A DNA stretch of 64,000 bases from Epiperipatus broadwayi (taxonomy: Eukaryota; Onychophora; Udeonychophora; Euonychophora; Peripatidae), in contig JAQFVV010012405.1 of the NCBI GenBank assembly GCA_028023455.1, positions 12,137,423-12,201,422 of the forward strand, read 5' to 3'. The translations under genes and the position numbers were made by a program. Shown in pieces: positions 11,216 to 23,204 of the stretch. The first letter of the stretch is position 1. Each line of letters begins with the position of its first letter. A model generated the notes under the pieces. That model saw only the letters and a list, made by a program, of their open reading frames with translations, had not been told where the DNA came from and ran no database searches.

Positions 11216-11621
11216 TATGAATATGGAAACACGAAGTAAAGCACTAAGCAATTATAAACTTTTAATATAGTTTCATGGATGTGCGTTCCAAGTTTAATAT
11301 ATAGATTACGTATTTATTCTTATTTTTATAAAATTAATTTCTGTAGTTATTTTTTTTAGTAAGTATTTTAATCATTATTTGAAAATATTTCTTTTTCAAT
11401 CACTGTTTGTTTAATAAATATATTATTTTTATATTTGTTTTATTTTTATGCTTCTTGCATTTTTGTTTTTGTTTTTTTTATCAATATATATATAATTTAG
11501 CTTTGACTTTACTACAGTGATATGTAGATGGTGACTTCTTCAATTGATAGAATGGAACTATTAACTATAGTCAAATATAATCCCTCAAATTCATAGATAA
11601 ATGTAAGTGAAAATATTATAA
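11216..11621. other. A/T-rich DNA, nothing recognised
   Basis: No features noticed. Confidence 0.5.
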
Positions 11622-11623
11622 TA

Positions 11624-12717
11624 CACCTGGGTCTCATTTTACGCGATAGATAGGTTCCTCAGAAAACACACACAAATGAAATCATGCAAAAATAGATGTA
11701 TCTTACATTGAAAAAGGGGGGATGCAGTCTGTGATTTTTCAAAATTCGCATAAAAGCAAAGCACCAACGTAAAATTACTTTAAAATTCACGCAAAAAAAA
11801 AAAAATAAGGAAATAAAATATGACTAATAAAAAATTTCAAATTTGAAAAAAATTGATACAAGACAAACTTTTTTTAACTATAATATTTAATTTTATTCAA
11901 AATAATATATTTTTATGCATAATTTACATTTTTTTATACACGTTTTATTTATTATTGCTATTTGCGAAAAACACATTCGTTTGCACTCTCATGTTGTGTT
12001 AATAGTTTTCTGTTGACAACGTAATTAATCTTTGAGATGATGATTTTAATAATTGTTTATGAACTTAGACTTATGATAATAAAAAGACATTTATTCACCA
12101 CTGCTGGGAAAAATTTAATTAAAACTAACAACTAAAAATTAAATTCTTATTTTTGTCTTTAATTTTCAATTCATTTAAAAATTAAGTTTCGTTTTACATC
12201 ACATTAATTTCAAGTTGCCGTAAGTAATTTTTAAATTGTTAATTACAATTAAAAATCAGATTTTAATTTTTAATTGTCAAATTTAATTGTGCCCACTGCT
12301 ATTACTGACCTTTTAAAAATAAACTTGTGGACACTAAATGATTAATAATTGATTACGTTCTTTTTTAAAAAGCAAAACAGAATGTGATTTAAAATGCAAA
12401 ATTAACATGCACAATGTTTGAACAAATTTACATTATTATCTTGTAAAATTTAATGTGTGTATACATAAAATGTGGAAATCATGATTTTAATTTCATTATT
12501 GCATAAAATCTTACTATTATAAAGCACTGAAAATATTGAAATTACTAAGATGAAAGTCGAATTCCAATAATGTGGTATTACTTTCAATATAACATAAGTG
12601 TGCGAAATTTATTATTTAAAGTAATAGCGCATTACTGTAGTTTGACTTCCGGTGAAACACAAATCGCGTAACTTCAAAATCGTGTTAAATAAGTCCGCGT
12701 AAAAAGAGACCCAGGTG
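11624..12717. mobile_element. Non-autonomous TA-flanked DNA transposon (Tc1/mariner/pogo-like)
   Basis: The terminal inverted repeats start CACCTGGGTCTC and match at 21 of about 22 positions (left CACCTGGGTCTCATTTTACG, right CACCTGGGTCTCTTTTTACG when reversed). TA lies immediately outside each end (11622-11623 and 12718-12719), which is the target duplication used by Tc1/mariner/pogo transposons. The 1.1-kb interior has no ORF and no DDE/DDD motif, so it must depend on a transposase encoded elsewhere. The subterminal CGCG/CGCA-rich sequence recalls pogo/Tigger ends, but this is only a resemblance. Confidence 0.8.
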
Positions 12718-12719
12718 TA

Positions 12720-14913
12720 ATTCAAATAACAAAATAATAAAAACAATAAACAAATAAATGATTAAAACTATTATTAAAAGTGAGTTATTTGTTTAAACTA
12801 TTTATTTTTTATTAATGTCAATTATTTTTTATTTATTTATTTAAAATTAAGTAAGTGTATTAAATAAAAGCAAATAAGTGTACCTAGCTGGATGTGAATT
12901 AAAATTATTTATTCAAAATATTAAAAAAAAAAAACAACACAATATGCCTGCAGGAGTAGATAGTTGAACTTGAGAAGGTAAAAATTCTGATTTGAAACTC
13001 AATCTTTCATTTCTGGTACTCAAGCATCACATGACCTTCTGAGCAACTTATCATTTGAATTAGTATGTGATGTGAGCCTTAGTATAATTATGAAGCGTGG
13101 CAAATTAAAGTTTCATGAATGATTCTTAATTATATAACATGGTGGAACTGTTACATATTCATTTGTTAGAACATCAAATGACCTCCAGAGCATTTCATCA
13201 TAATGTTATTTTTTATTTATTTACTTAACTATATATCATAATAATTAGATACCTGTCAAATGTATTCTTGTACAACTTAATAATTTTTTCTTAGATTTTC
13301 TTTTAATGGATAAAGATAATAAAAAACCCTCTTATCATTAATATTGATGACAGATGTAAAGTAATGCTTGGAATATTTTAAGCTAACTACTACATTTTGA
13401 AACAAGTTTAAAATATTTTTAGATTTCTAATTTATTTAGCATATTGTTACTAAGATTATAAGAATCATTTTTGATGCATTCCTAAGTCCTAATTAATCTT
13501 CTTTTCCATATTTCTTCTTTAATTGTAATTTTTAATAATAATAAAAATTTATTTTTTTATTAAAGTTCAGAAATTTTGTTCTAAGCAAAAAATAAAAAAT
13601 CAATATTAGTTTAAAAAGTTTTAACTTTGCAAATAAACAAAAACAAAATAAACTGAAAAATAAGTTTCGAAAAAAAAAACTACTTAATCCATTAGACTTC
13701 AAAAATGTATATATTTAAAACAAATTTTGTTAAAGCATAAGTCCTAATAAAAACATTCATTTAGATATTAAAATTAAATTTTCAATTATAAAAATAGAAC
13801 AAAAATAAGTTTTGACTGTAAATTTTGTGTTTGATATCAGTAAGTGTTCATTTGATTACTTTTTTGCTAAAAACTTAGTATATTCAACTAAAATATATAT
13901 GTAATATTCTGTATCTGTTATAAAAAAAAATTAATAATTTTATAAGTTGACTGCAAATTTATTCTTTTATTTTTACTTTGTAAATAAAAGCCTATATTAT
14001 GCAAACACCGTAATGTATTTTCATCTCTAACCTATTGAGTACTCACTCTCTGATAAGTTTTTTTGGATCATCAATAGCTCATGACATCTAAGTACTTCAG
14101 TTTGAATCAATGTCTTACTGTTAAAAATTGTTAAAAACACTCAAATATTTCAACGTTTGTACTATTAATTGATTGAAACTGATTCTTGCTATTGAAATAA
14201 ATTAAAATCATGGGAAAAATTGATATTAGATTTATGTTTATTTTTAAACTGCTTTAAAATTATTTTTCATTTAATTTATATATTAATTTATAAATCTTAA
14301 ATTTTATACAAAATTCAAATATTGTTTTCTAGATCATGATAAGTGAAAAAAATTAAAACAAAATGATTTTCTAAAACTGAAAAGTATAAAACATAAAATA
14401 AATCAAAAATAATTTTATTAAAAAAATATATTTTATGTAAATGGAAATTCATAATGTAAGAGATTCAAACTTAGAAACAAAAAAGAAATTTGAGATTATA
14501 ATGTTGCTGTTATGAACAGAACATTTAAAAATTAATCAATATCATTTTAAGACATAATTGGTCTTGATAAAAGTGATTTTATAATTATTGTTTAAATTGA
14601 TGTTATATGTAAATTTTGTTTTGTAGCTTTCTATTGTATTTGAATTATTCCTTTTAAAAGTTATTCTTTTTTACTTATTATATTTAAAACAATATTTTTA
14701 ATTAATGATTTGCTAAGCAAATTTTTTTATCAAATCAAAACCAGAGATTACATTGTATTTTTAGTTTTATTTTTTAACAGATTTGCTATTTGTAAGACAT
14801 TTATCATTTGGTATAATTTATATTTATTCATTTGTCTTAATTAGTATTTAAATATTTTAACAAATATCATTTAATATTTTTTAATTGAAGAATGTTCCAT
14901 AAACATATCCCAT

Positions 14914-14918
<5 letters not shown>
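12720..14918. other. Long A/T-rich stretch without recognised features
   Basis: Homopolymer-rich and stop-rich in all frames. I saw no ORF, RNA gene or repeat shared with the rest of the window. Confidence 0.55.

Positions 14919-15001
<83 letters not shown>
14919..15001. repeat. (AT)n microsatellite
   Basis: About 41 AT units. Confidence 0.95.
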
Positions 15002-15002
<1 letters not shown>

Positions 15003-16440
15003 CACAAGTAATATTACATGATACTGGAGCTGAAATTGTTTTGAGAGTGATTCATTTTTGTCTATCTTTTAGCATTTCTTTAACATTTTTGGAATTATTT
15101 GTTAGAGAAATCTAAAACACTATGATGACAACATCTTTTCATAAAAATCAATTCAAAAGCAGTAAAGATTGCAATGTTATAAAAAAGTTATTCACTGCAT
15201 TAATAAAACTGCTTTTTTTAAAATTAACTTTGTCTTTTTTAAAGATAAAATAATGTAACATCATGAAAAATGTATTTATTATTTTTATTTGTGTAAAATC
15301 AAATATTTGTTTCTCTTTAAATATATAATGTATTCATTAAGGTTTTTTTTGCAATTATAAAGATAAAATACTTTTCTTAGATGAAGGTAATATACAATAA
15401 AAATGAAAAGCTATAATTGAATAACCATATTATCAAGCAGTTAAACACTTTCAAGGGCTTTCCATGTTTTCATAGTCACATTTTTAGAATGGTCATGGGG
15501 TAAATGGTAGCATATGTATAAACTTATGCAAATTAGTGTCAGAGGGGGGGGGCACGATTTCTTTCAGTTTATAGCATTGACCTTATTAGCTTTGTGCCAA
15601 GTTTTTTAGCCTTTCACCTAAAGTTGTTTCATTCAATGAAAGCAATCATGGCATATAATGGTTCAAATAAATAGCTAGTAATGTTCTGGTGCTCCAAGAA
15701 AATTGATTTATACTCAGGTTTGGGTGAGACTCTTCTTCATAGATATCAGTATTGTAAAAGTCAATAGATAGGGATGCATGAGATTTATCACAATATATGG
15801 TGTTACATCCAGCCTGAAGGCATACTACCTGTATACAGTGTTTGGAGTTTGATCGTTGTCAAGCCTATTTTTGGAATTTTATATTATCTATTAGTCGAAG
15901 AAGAAATGCAGAAAGTTATATGATGTGTTAGTGAGAGGGTTTTAAGAGGTTTTGTTTATATGAGGGTTATACGGAAGTTAAATGACTATTTTTTTATTAT
16001 TTGTCATTTTATAAAATTATAAATAAAATATTAATATTTTAAAAAATAAATTATTTTACTGATAGAAATTTAGAGGAGAAAATTTTTTTTATTAAAATAC
16101 ATTTCTTTTAATAAAAAATTAAAAAATCTGAAATTATTCATATATTGCAATGATTATTTATCTTTCTACAAGATTTTAAAAATTGATAAAAACAAGACTC
16201 TATCTGGCATAATAATGGGTGAATGGAAAAATATTGCCCTGTCAATACTATCATGAAGATTCAGGCATTTAATGCTTCTGACTCAATGGTGAGTGATGAT
16301 TGCCCATGAAATGGTGTGTAATAAAAGAGAGTGATCTCAGTATTTATTTTGGTGGATAGCTATGGCTGAGTTGGAAATGGAATATGCTGCTGTAAACTTG
16401 AAAAGTATATATGATTATATAATACTTATTTATAAATCTC
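15002..16440. other. A/T-rich DNA without recognised features
   Basis: One G run near 15543-15551 is the only oddity. No ORFs of interest and no repeat match. Confidence 0.5.
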
Positions 16441-16447
16441 ATATATA

Positions 16448-16660
16448 CTTTAATGCAATTTTTTATATATAATTCCTCCTTTATTTTCCTAACAGTTTCA
16501 ACTGTCCTGCAGTCTTCATCACAGCTACAACATTTAAACATAATGTTGTAGCTATATATTTAAATGTTGAAGCTCTGATGAAGACCTGCAAGATAGTCAA
16601 AAGTGTTAGAAAAATAAAGGAGGAATTATATATAAAACAAATTGCATTAAAATGTGTATG
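16448..16660. mobile_element. Small foldback element with hammerhead-like sequence in each arm
   Basis: The arms about 16448-16548 and 16549-16660 are inverted copies. The minus strand of the left arm reads GTGATGAAGACTGCAGG...CAGTTGAAACTGTTAGG (16527-16493). The right arm (plus) reads CTGATGAAGACCTGC...AGTCAAAAGTGTTAG (16571-16605). Taken together they suggest an ancestral CTGATGA - stem - GAAAC layout like the cores elsewhere in the window. Each present-day arm has a lost core base, and no proper stem III/UH site can be folded. Confidence 0.55.
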
Positions 16661-17157
16661 AGAAAATTTATAGAAAAGTAATATATATGAATATAAGAAG
16701 AAAAATGCAAAAAAGTAAAGGAGAAAATTTAAGAATAAGTATAGATAATGTGTGTTTATATGTAGAGTAAATATTCTGTGCAGTTTTGTGCAGTGATCGA
16801 ATGATGACCTCAAGAGCTAAATCTTACTGGTCAGCTTTCAAATCTGTCCCCTCATATGCATGAAATATCAATTAATCTCATGACTTTCAGAGCAACTAAT
16901 CATTGATTATTATTTATATATGATGTGAATAAAATCTGTGTCCATCAAATTTAGACAAATTTTCTAAGAGCAGTCATTTTCACTCTACTCTAGCTATCTA
17001 TTGTTAACACGAATAACTCATGGACACTCAAACTTGTAGTATATGGCTCTAGGATTGAGTGAAGTGATTTCTCCTAAGAAGCATAGCACAGATCATGGGT
17101 ACTAGTTCTGGTTCTTTAAAAAATATGTATATTGAGAAACGTATCTTTTTCGCGTGT
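16661..17157. other. Unassigned DNA
   Basis: Nothing recognised. Confidence 0.45.
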
Positions 17158-17250
17158 GTGCAGTCATGTGTATTGGTAGCTTGAGATGAAGTGGATGATG
17201 AATAGACTAAAAAAGTCTGAGTTCAAATCCCTCTACTTATATATGATTCT
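17158..17250 (+). repeat. tRNA-like SINE fragment (family 3)
   Basis: GCAGTCATGTGTATTGGTAG...GTCTGAGTTCAAATCCC (B-box-like GTTCAAATCCC) matches the two arms around 22850-22992. Confidence 0.55.
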
Positions 17251-18284
17251 AATAACCTGTTTTTTAGTAGCACTCTAAGAGTAGATTGATTACACTTTTA
17301 TAAATCTTCATAATTAATTAACCAAGCAGTTTATTCCCTATGGGAAGTCTATAAATGAAAATATAATCAGATTAATATTTTATAACTAATGATTTTACAA
17401 TACTGTTTTTTATTAATATATATATTATTACATTTATTTCATTTGTCATTATAATAAAATAATAATTTTAATTCAATATAATTTTATTTTTGAATACTTA
17501 TTTAATAATTTTGATTTTTTCTTTTAATTTATATATACATATATATATATATTTCTATTTGTAGCTGTGTACTCCAGAATATAAATATATTTACATGCTT
17601 ACCCTGGACAAATATATTTTTGTAAGCCATAAATTTCTGTAATGATAGATTGTAATTGTAAAATAGTTCTAATACTTTGAAAAGGGCACAGAATCAATAT
17701 TTAACGAATAGAGCTTTTTTGTATTATTATTGTTATTATATATCTATATACAATTATTGCTGTTATATAAAAATATTTTTATTTTATACTGTATGATTTA
17801 TTTAAATATATGTAAGAGTAGTATAATGGATTAAACATTTTCTATTTTTGATGAACAGTATTAGTGAAATAAATTAACACATCTGCCACAGGTAACTGAG
17901 ATAAGTAAAAAGTACACCTAATGTAGATTATTCCTCTCCATATACATTTCCCAGATAGTTTCACTTTACGTTATCTTTTCAGGTTAGTTCTTAATTATTG
18001 ATTGACTTTTAGTAGACATGCAGACAACAAGAAGATTTCGTCAGTGTTTTTAAGAGTATATTATTGTAGGAAGAGGCGGGATGTGCACTAATATTTAGAA
18101 ACAAAATTTGAGTTCAAAAGCCTACTATTATAAATCACATGAAACATTTCCAATTATTATTAGCAACCTCGTATTTTGAACATATTTGTTTTGTTTTTTG
18201 TAAATTATTAATTTACACTGATTGGAATGTTGAATGAAAAAATCTCACAATTTTTAAATATCATAATTAAAAATAGTAAGTCAA
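17251..18284. other. A/T-rich DNA, nothing recognised
   Basis: No ORF or repeat match noticed. Confidence 0.5.
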
Positions 18285-18385
18285 GCATTGGTGGTCGAGA
18301 GATCAGCGATAGCTGCTTTACAAGCAGTCATCCGGGTTAGCGGGTTCGCTTCCCGGCTGATGTTATGATACATGAGGAAAAAAAA
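18285..18385 (+). mobile_element. tRNA-derived SINE (family 1)
   Basis: GCATTGGTGGTCGAGAG...GCTGCTTTACAAGCAG...GGGTTCGCTTCCCGG...ATGTTATGATACATGA then an A-rich tail. The anticodon-like loop TTTACAA would give TAC. The flanks AAAATAGTAAGTCAA and AAAATAGTAGTTAA look like a diverged target duplication. Confidence 0.9.
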
Positions 18386-20161
18386 TAGTAGTTAAGAATA
18401 ATTATGAGATTTTGCTTTTAAGATGATTACAACTATTAAGACTAAAAAAATATAGGTTATGTAATATGGTTTCAATGGCATGTTAAATTTCTGTAAGTAA
18501 CTTTATAAATATAATAATCAACTCAATAATAATAGCAAAAAAAAGTTAATAGCAATTAATTATAAAATTATTAATCAAAAATTGATGATAATAATTTTGT
18601 AATATGAAATTTAATATCGAATACTAAATATATTTTTTTTATAAAAATAAAACATTAATAAGCACCATTAAAAAAATCATCAACATTGATTTTAAAATTG
18701 AAAATTATATTTTTAAAGTTGTAAATGATATATAAAAGTCAATGTTAAAAAAATGTACCAAAATTTTAAAATTGAAATCCTATTTTAAAAATGGTTGCCT
18801 TCCTGCCTATAAATAAGTGCGCTAAAGATTAATGATTAGATTTTTTTTCTTTTTTTACATAGTTTTGATCAAATTTTGTGTATCTTAATTAGAATATTAA
18901 ATAAAAATTTATTGATAAAATTGTAGACAAACTCAAATAGCTATACTTTTAGTAATGAGTTTACATCCACTCAAAAAAAAAAAAAAAAGAATTCTTTATT
19001 GTAAAACTGTTATAGACATCAGGTCTTTGAGCCTTTAGATTTTAGTTGGAGAATTAATATTTTAAAGATGCATGGATAACATGTTTTAGTAATAGGCCTT
19101 GTGAGATATTCATTTCAAATCAGACTACACTAATAAAAGAAAAAAAATGTCACAAATACAGTAGAAATTTATATATGTTTTGTATAATAAATTACAATAT
19201 TTTTATAATAATGACTTAAGGGTGCTATACATAATTCCGTAAAGAACTGCATTTTGCATCCAACCAGGGCACAGAAAGTTAAGAAAATCTGGAAGCCATA
19301 GACTGCCCATGTTTTCTGTAAATTATAAATTAGAAAGACCTGGAAATCACAAACTAGCACTCAGTTTAAACTTTAAGATCTAATAACAATATGAAAGTAA
19401 AAATAATTTGAAAATGGATTTATTTTTATATTCATAGTATTTTTAAAACTTAAAAGCTTAAAATTTTAATCAACAAAATGTCACATTTCTCAATTTTATA
19501 CCATACATTTTAATAGAAAATTATCTTTCTTTTTTTCTTGTTCCGCCATGTGTATGCTTACTAAAGAAAAAAAGGCATTAGATTCTACAAATCCATTTGC
19601 TCTCAATCTACATTCAAAATATCTCACTGATAATGCATTAACTAAAATAGAGTGGAATATGGGTAGAATAACTGGACGATCATTTATTAAACAATACCTT
19701 CTAACATCTACTGATTAGTCAAGCTAACACTATGGCATGGCAAACTAAAATAGGAGAAATAGATTAAGTTTAAAATGTTTGCAAATTACTGGATTATTGA
19801 AATTTTATGATTTTGATTTTTAAAATAATAATAAACAGTCAAGGAGTAAAAATATTTAAATTTATTTTATAAGATTTTTTTTCTATATGCGAATAACATA
19901 TTGGATTATAAACTGGATAATAAAATTACAGAATTGTCACTCTTTGACAGCATCCATCCAGTTTACATCAAGAAACATAAATTAAATTTCCCATTGGTCT
20001 TATTATTATTTAACAGTCCTACATTTTATACTATGTACAATATAAAACAATCTCACATAAAGTTTTTAAAACATATTTTAAGAAATAAGTTTTTTTTATC
20101 AGATAAAGTATATTTTTTAAAAAAAAAATTTAATTTTTAATTTAATTGGCAAAGAAAATAA
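18386..20161. other. 3' flank of the homeobox gene, A/T-rich
   Basis: No coding feature is supported. TTTATT at 19861-19866 would read AATAAA on the minus strand, about 300 bp past the homeobox stop codon, and is a candidate polyadenylation signal. There are several such hexamers in this A/T-rich DNA, so this is weak. Confidence 0.4.
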
Positions 20162-20725
20162 TTAAGTTTGAGCTACTTCCGATTGCTTGGTTGAAGTTGA
20201 TAATAACCTTTGTTCCATACTAGCAGAATGTTCTTTGGCTTTTAATCTCAATGTATCAATACTTGATTTGCGCATATCTAATTTATCAGGATCCAGTGAT
20301 GAAGATCTTGGTGGAACTAATGAAAGAGGTGATAAAGAAGTTGCAAGATTGCTTATAGCAGCGGAAGACAATCTGTTGGCCAAAGATACAGCATTAGTAC
20401 TGAACATGTAATTTGTAAGGAGATTATTTAAAGGAGTTGTCTTGGGCCAGGCTGAGGAAAGACTACCAGGTAAAGTTCCTCCTAACGTTAACATTACTGG
20501 ATGATTGAGATGATTTAAATGTCCTAATCCTATATTAGGCATTCCAGATACCCATAAAGGTGAGGTATGGTCTGAAGGATGTGATAGAGAATAAGGACTT
20601 CCAGACAAGCCAGACAATTCTGTCGGTAAGTTTCCCAAATGATCACCATGTAGAAAATTTGGACTTTCTCTTCCCAAAGCTTTTTCTCGTTTTCTCCATT
20701 TTGCACGTCTGTTTTGAAACCAGAC
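20162..20725 (-). CDS. Terminal exon of a paired-like homeobox transcription factor (homeobrain/Arx group), with OAR motif
   Basis: A 187-codon exon with a TAA stop at 20164-20162. It opens with VWFQNRRAKWRKRE, which is homeodomain positions 47-60 with glutamine at position 50. This is recognition helix 3, the DNA-contacting part. The minus strand upstream reads TTTTTTAG|GTCTGG, a good splice acceptor exactly at the common intron site before residue 47. The remainder is a Ser/Pro/Leu/His-rich tail. A PLNNLLTNYM block at about exon residues 98-107 resembles the LLSQYM segment I know from homeobrain. An OAR motif, RKSSIDTLRLKAKEHSASM, lies at about residues 152-170. OAR motifs of this kind are typical of Arx-type proteins. 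The product acts in the nucleus; orthologues pattern the anterior brain. I lean to homeobrain over Arx but cannot settle it without the rest of the homeodomain. Exons for residues 1-46 were not found. Confidence 0.9.
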   Translation of the reverse strand, partial: VWFQNRRAKWRKREKALGRESPNFLHGDHLGNLPTELSGLSGSPYSLSHPSDHTSPLWVSGMPNIGLGHLNHLNHPVMLTLGGTLPGSLSSAWPKTTPLNNLLTNYMFSTNAVSLANRLSSAAISNLATSLSPLSLVPPRSSSLDPDKLDMRKSSIDTLRLKAKEHSASMEQRLLSTSTKQSEVAQT

Positions 20726-21164
20726 CTAAAAAATAAAAAATAAAAGCAATATTATAAATAAAAATAAGTATAACTTTAAAAGTATTTCCTATGCATACAT
20801 ATATAATTATAAATAAATATAACTTTCAAATATATTCACAGTATATACCTTAGGTGTCAATTTAATAATATCCATAATATTATCCTTATATAAAAATGCC
20901 TATGAGATGAAATGCTATAGCTTAATTAATTGATGAAGTCACCAAATGGAAGTCATATTAAATGTTTTCTAATTGGAAGAATCTAGTTACATTTTAAATG
21001 TAAATATATTAATTTAAAATTTATATATATATTATCATCATCGGTCATTGTAAATAAATAAGATATTTGTAATTCTAAAAGAGATAAAGAAAAACAAAAA
21101 GTTAAAGCTAGATCTTTTAGTGACTATACACATAAATTAAGTATCCAGTTTAATTAACATTGTT
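20726..21164 (-). other. Probable intron of the homeobox gene
   Basis: A/T-rich sequence beyond the splice acceptor. No conserved homeodomain exon is visible on the minus strand in this stretch or, as far as I can see, further right in the window. Confidence 0.6.
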
Positions 21165-21483
21165 ATTGTTGCCTTTTTATATTGGACTATTTCCATCATC
21201 TAATATGTGTATTGAATGTCTTTAGAAAAATTCAGTTTTATTTATATCACAGCAAACAGGTTAGTATAGTAATATCACACTAAACAGGTTAGTATATGCA
21301 TTAACTGTTAGTAATATAACAGGTTAGTATATGCACAATGTTTCAAGAGGTAATATTCTTCTCTCTTCTTCAAATGTTGCTGGTCTGACCAGTGACAGTA
21401 CTAGCATGTGATTCGAACCTGGGTCTTTAGATTCTTGATTATTAAATTTTAAGGTAATGCTCTAACTAAATGAGCCATCCTGC
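21165..21483 (-). mobile_element. tRNA-derived SINE (family 2), copy a
   Basis: Sense strand (minus) starts GGATGGCTCATTTAGTTAGAGC (A box) and has CCCAGGTTCGAATC (B box). It continues through a body with ACATTGTGCATATAC-like and ATTAGATGATGGAAAT blocks. It follows copy b head to tail. Confidence 0.8.
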
Positions 21484-21778
21484 CATTATGTTATAATTGT
21501 ATTTATATATTGGACTATTTCCATAATCTGATATTAAGTACTGAACATCTTTTAAAAAAAATCTATTTTATTTAAATCTTCCAATTACTATCAACTGTTA
21601 GTAATAGCACACAGGTTAGTATATGTACAATGTTTCAAGAGATAATATTATCCTCTCTTCTTTAAGGGATGCTTGCCAGACCAGTGATAGAACAAGCATG
21701 GGAATTAAATTTTGATCCTTAGATTTTTGAGTATTGAATTTTAAGGCAAAGCTCTAACCAACTGAGCTATCCTCCCAA
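21484..21778 (-). mobile_element. tRNA-derived SINE (family 2), copy b
   Basis: Same layout as copy a, with GATAGCTCAGTTGGTTAGAGC at its head. Its head abuts the head of copy c, so the A boxes form a perfect palindrome at about 21779. Confidence 0.8.
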
Positions 21779-22058
21779 AGGCTCAGTTGGTTAGAGCATT
21801 ACCTTAAAATTCAATATTCAAGAGCTTAAGGCTTCAGGCTTGATTCCCATCTTAGTACTATTACTGGTCATGCCAGAAACACATGAATAAGAGAGGAGAA
21901 TAATACCACTCAAAACATTGTGCACATACCAACCTATGTGTTATTATTAAGAGTTGAAAGTAATTGGAAGACTTAAATAAGGTTAAATTTTTCTAAAGAC
22001 ATCCAATACTTAATATTAGATGATGGAAATAATACAATATATAAATACAACTAAAATA
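21779..22058 (+). mobile_element. tRNA-derived SINE (family 2), copy c
   Basis: GGCTCAGTTGGTTAGAGC opens it, and a degraded B box (AGGCTTGATTCCC) follows about 60 bases later. The body ends TTAGATGATGGAAATAATAC. It lies in the orientation opposite to copies a and b. Confidence 0.8.
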
Positions 22059-22479
22059 TCATCATCACAAACTTTCAGGAAAACATTATGTTATTGTCTT
22101 TTTTTCTGCAGTAAATTACTTGTTAAAGTCTATTTAATATCTTGCTAAATTTCAGAATTTCATGTATGTCTATTTATATTATTTTTTCAAAAAATAAACC
22201 CATAAACAAATCCAATTTGTCTTTTTATTTTATTTTTTTCATTTTTAAATAATCTATGTGTTCTTCCCCCCTGTTAAAACATTTCTCTCTTTTTTTTTTA
22301 CACTTGTTTTTAATAATAATATTTTGTTACCTATACAAATACAATACATACTTTATTCATTACTTTTTTGATTATCTAAAATATATAATATTTCAATAGC
22401 TTCTAATTTCCTTTATTTCACTTTAAATCTTTAATAACTGAAATACAGGCTTATTATATACCTATATTAATATATGTAA
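22059..22479. other. A/T-rich DNA, nothing recognised
   Basis: No ORF or repeat match noticed. Confidence 0.5.
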
Positions 22480-22595
22480 TATATAGAGTATATGAGCACA
22501 GACTTTCACACTACCCACCACTCACCACTCTATCTCATACCATTGATACACTTGAACACATATATGTCGTAAAGATAAAAAAAAATCTTTAAGTT
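22480..22595 (-). mobile_element. Family R repeat, copy truncated at the ribozyme
   Basis: Minus strand matches 5107-5210 and 29410-29515 (ACATATATGTGTTCAAGTG, GTGGTGAGTGGTGGG, GTCTGTGCTCATATA). The match starts just after the place where the hammerhead of the other copies would cut, and the ribozyme itself is absent. Confidence 0.65.
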
Positions 22596-22844
22596 ACTCT
22601 CTCATAATATCTCATTTAGTGTAAGTAGTGGCAGCAGACATGTTAATTTTTTTCCACATATAAATCAAATTATATAAGTAGTGAAAAACATCATGAAAAT
22701 AGCAAAAAAATCTGATGAGAGGTAATTACATATTATGAACTTAAGTCATCAACGACATTTTAATATAAATATTAATTATTTAAGTACAAACTTAATGAAG
22801 TATGAATTCAGCTGAATAGTTTACTATATATATTAAACCTAGAT
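22596..22844. other. Unassigned A/T-rich DNA
   Basis: Nothing recognised. Confidence 0.45.
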
Positions 22845-22995
22845 GTAATTAAAAGGGATTTGAACCTAGACTTTCAAGCTCCCTACAGTTATCCACTCTA
22901 TATGTGGTCATGTATATTGGTTATATTGAATAGAGTGAATGATTGTAGGGATCTTGAAAGTCTGGGTTCAAATCCCCTTTAAGTACATATATATA
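22845..22995. repeat. Palindromic pair of tRNA-like SINE fragments (family 3)
   Basis: The left arm is the inverse of the right arm, which reads AGAGTGAATGATTGTAGGG then GTCTGGGTTCAAATCCCC. The B-box-like GGTTCAAATCCC occurs at both outer ends. The loop holds TGTGGTCATGTATATTGGT, shared with 17160. Confidence 0.6.
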
Positions 22996-23204
22996 TGAAA
23001 AAGTTTTATGAAATACAGAGATGGCCAATCCTTTGTTAAGTTTATGTCGTAGTGTATTGGTTTGAATCTGAGCTGAATGATTTTTTTTCAGATAACAGGC
23101 CAGCAACCACCAATTAACTATCTATAGAGCATTCTTCAAAAAATGGATATTTAGCATTTAGCTATCCTCATATATAGGTCAAAACAACAATAGATAAATG
23201 CTTA

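Noticed and set aside
15540-15552. G-run as a quadruplex
   Set aside because: A single G run (also at 56415 and the C run at 25771) without the needed spaced partners.
20187-20411. 74-codon plus-strand frame inside the homeobox exon
   Set aside because: Antisense shadow of the minus-strand coding exon.
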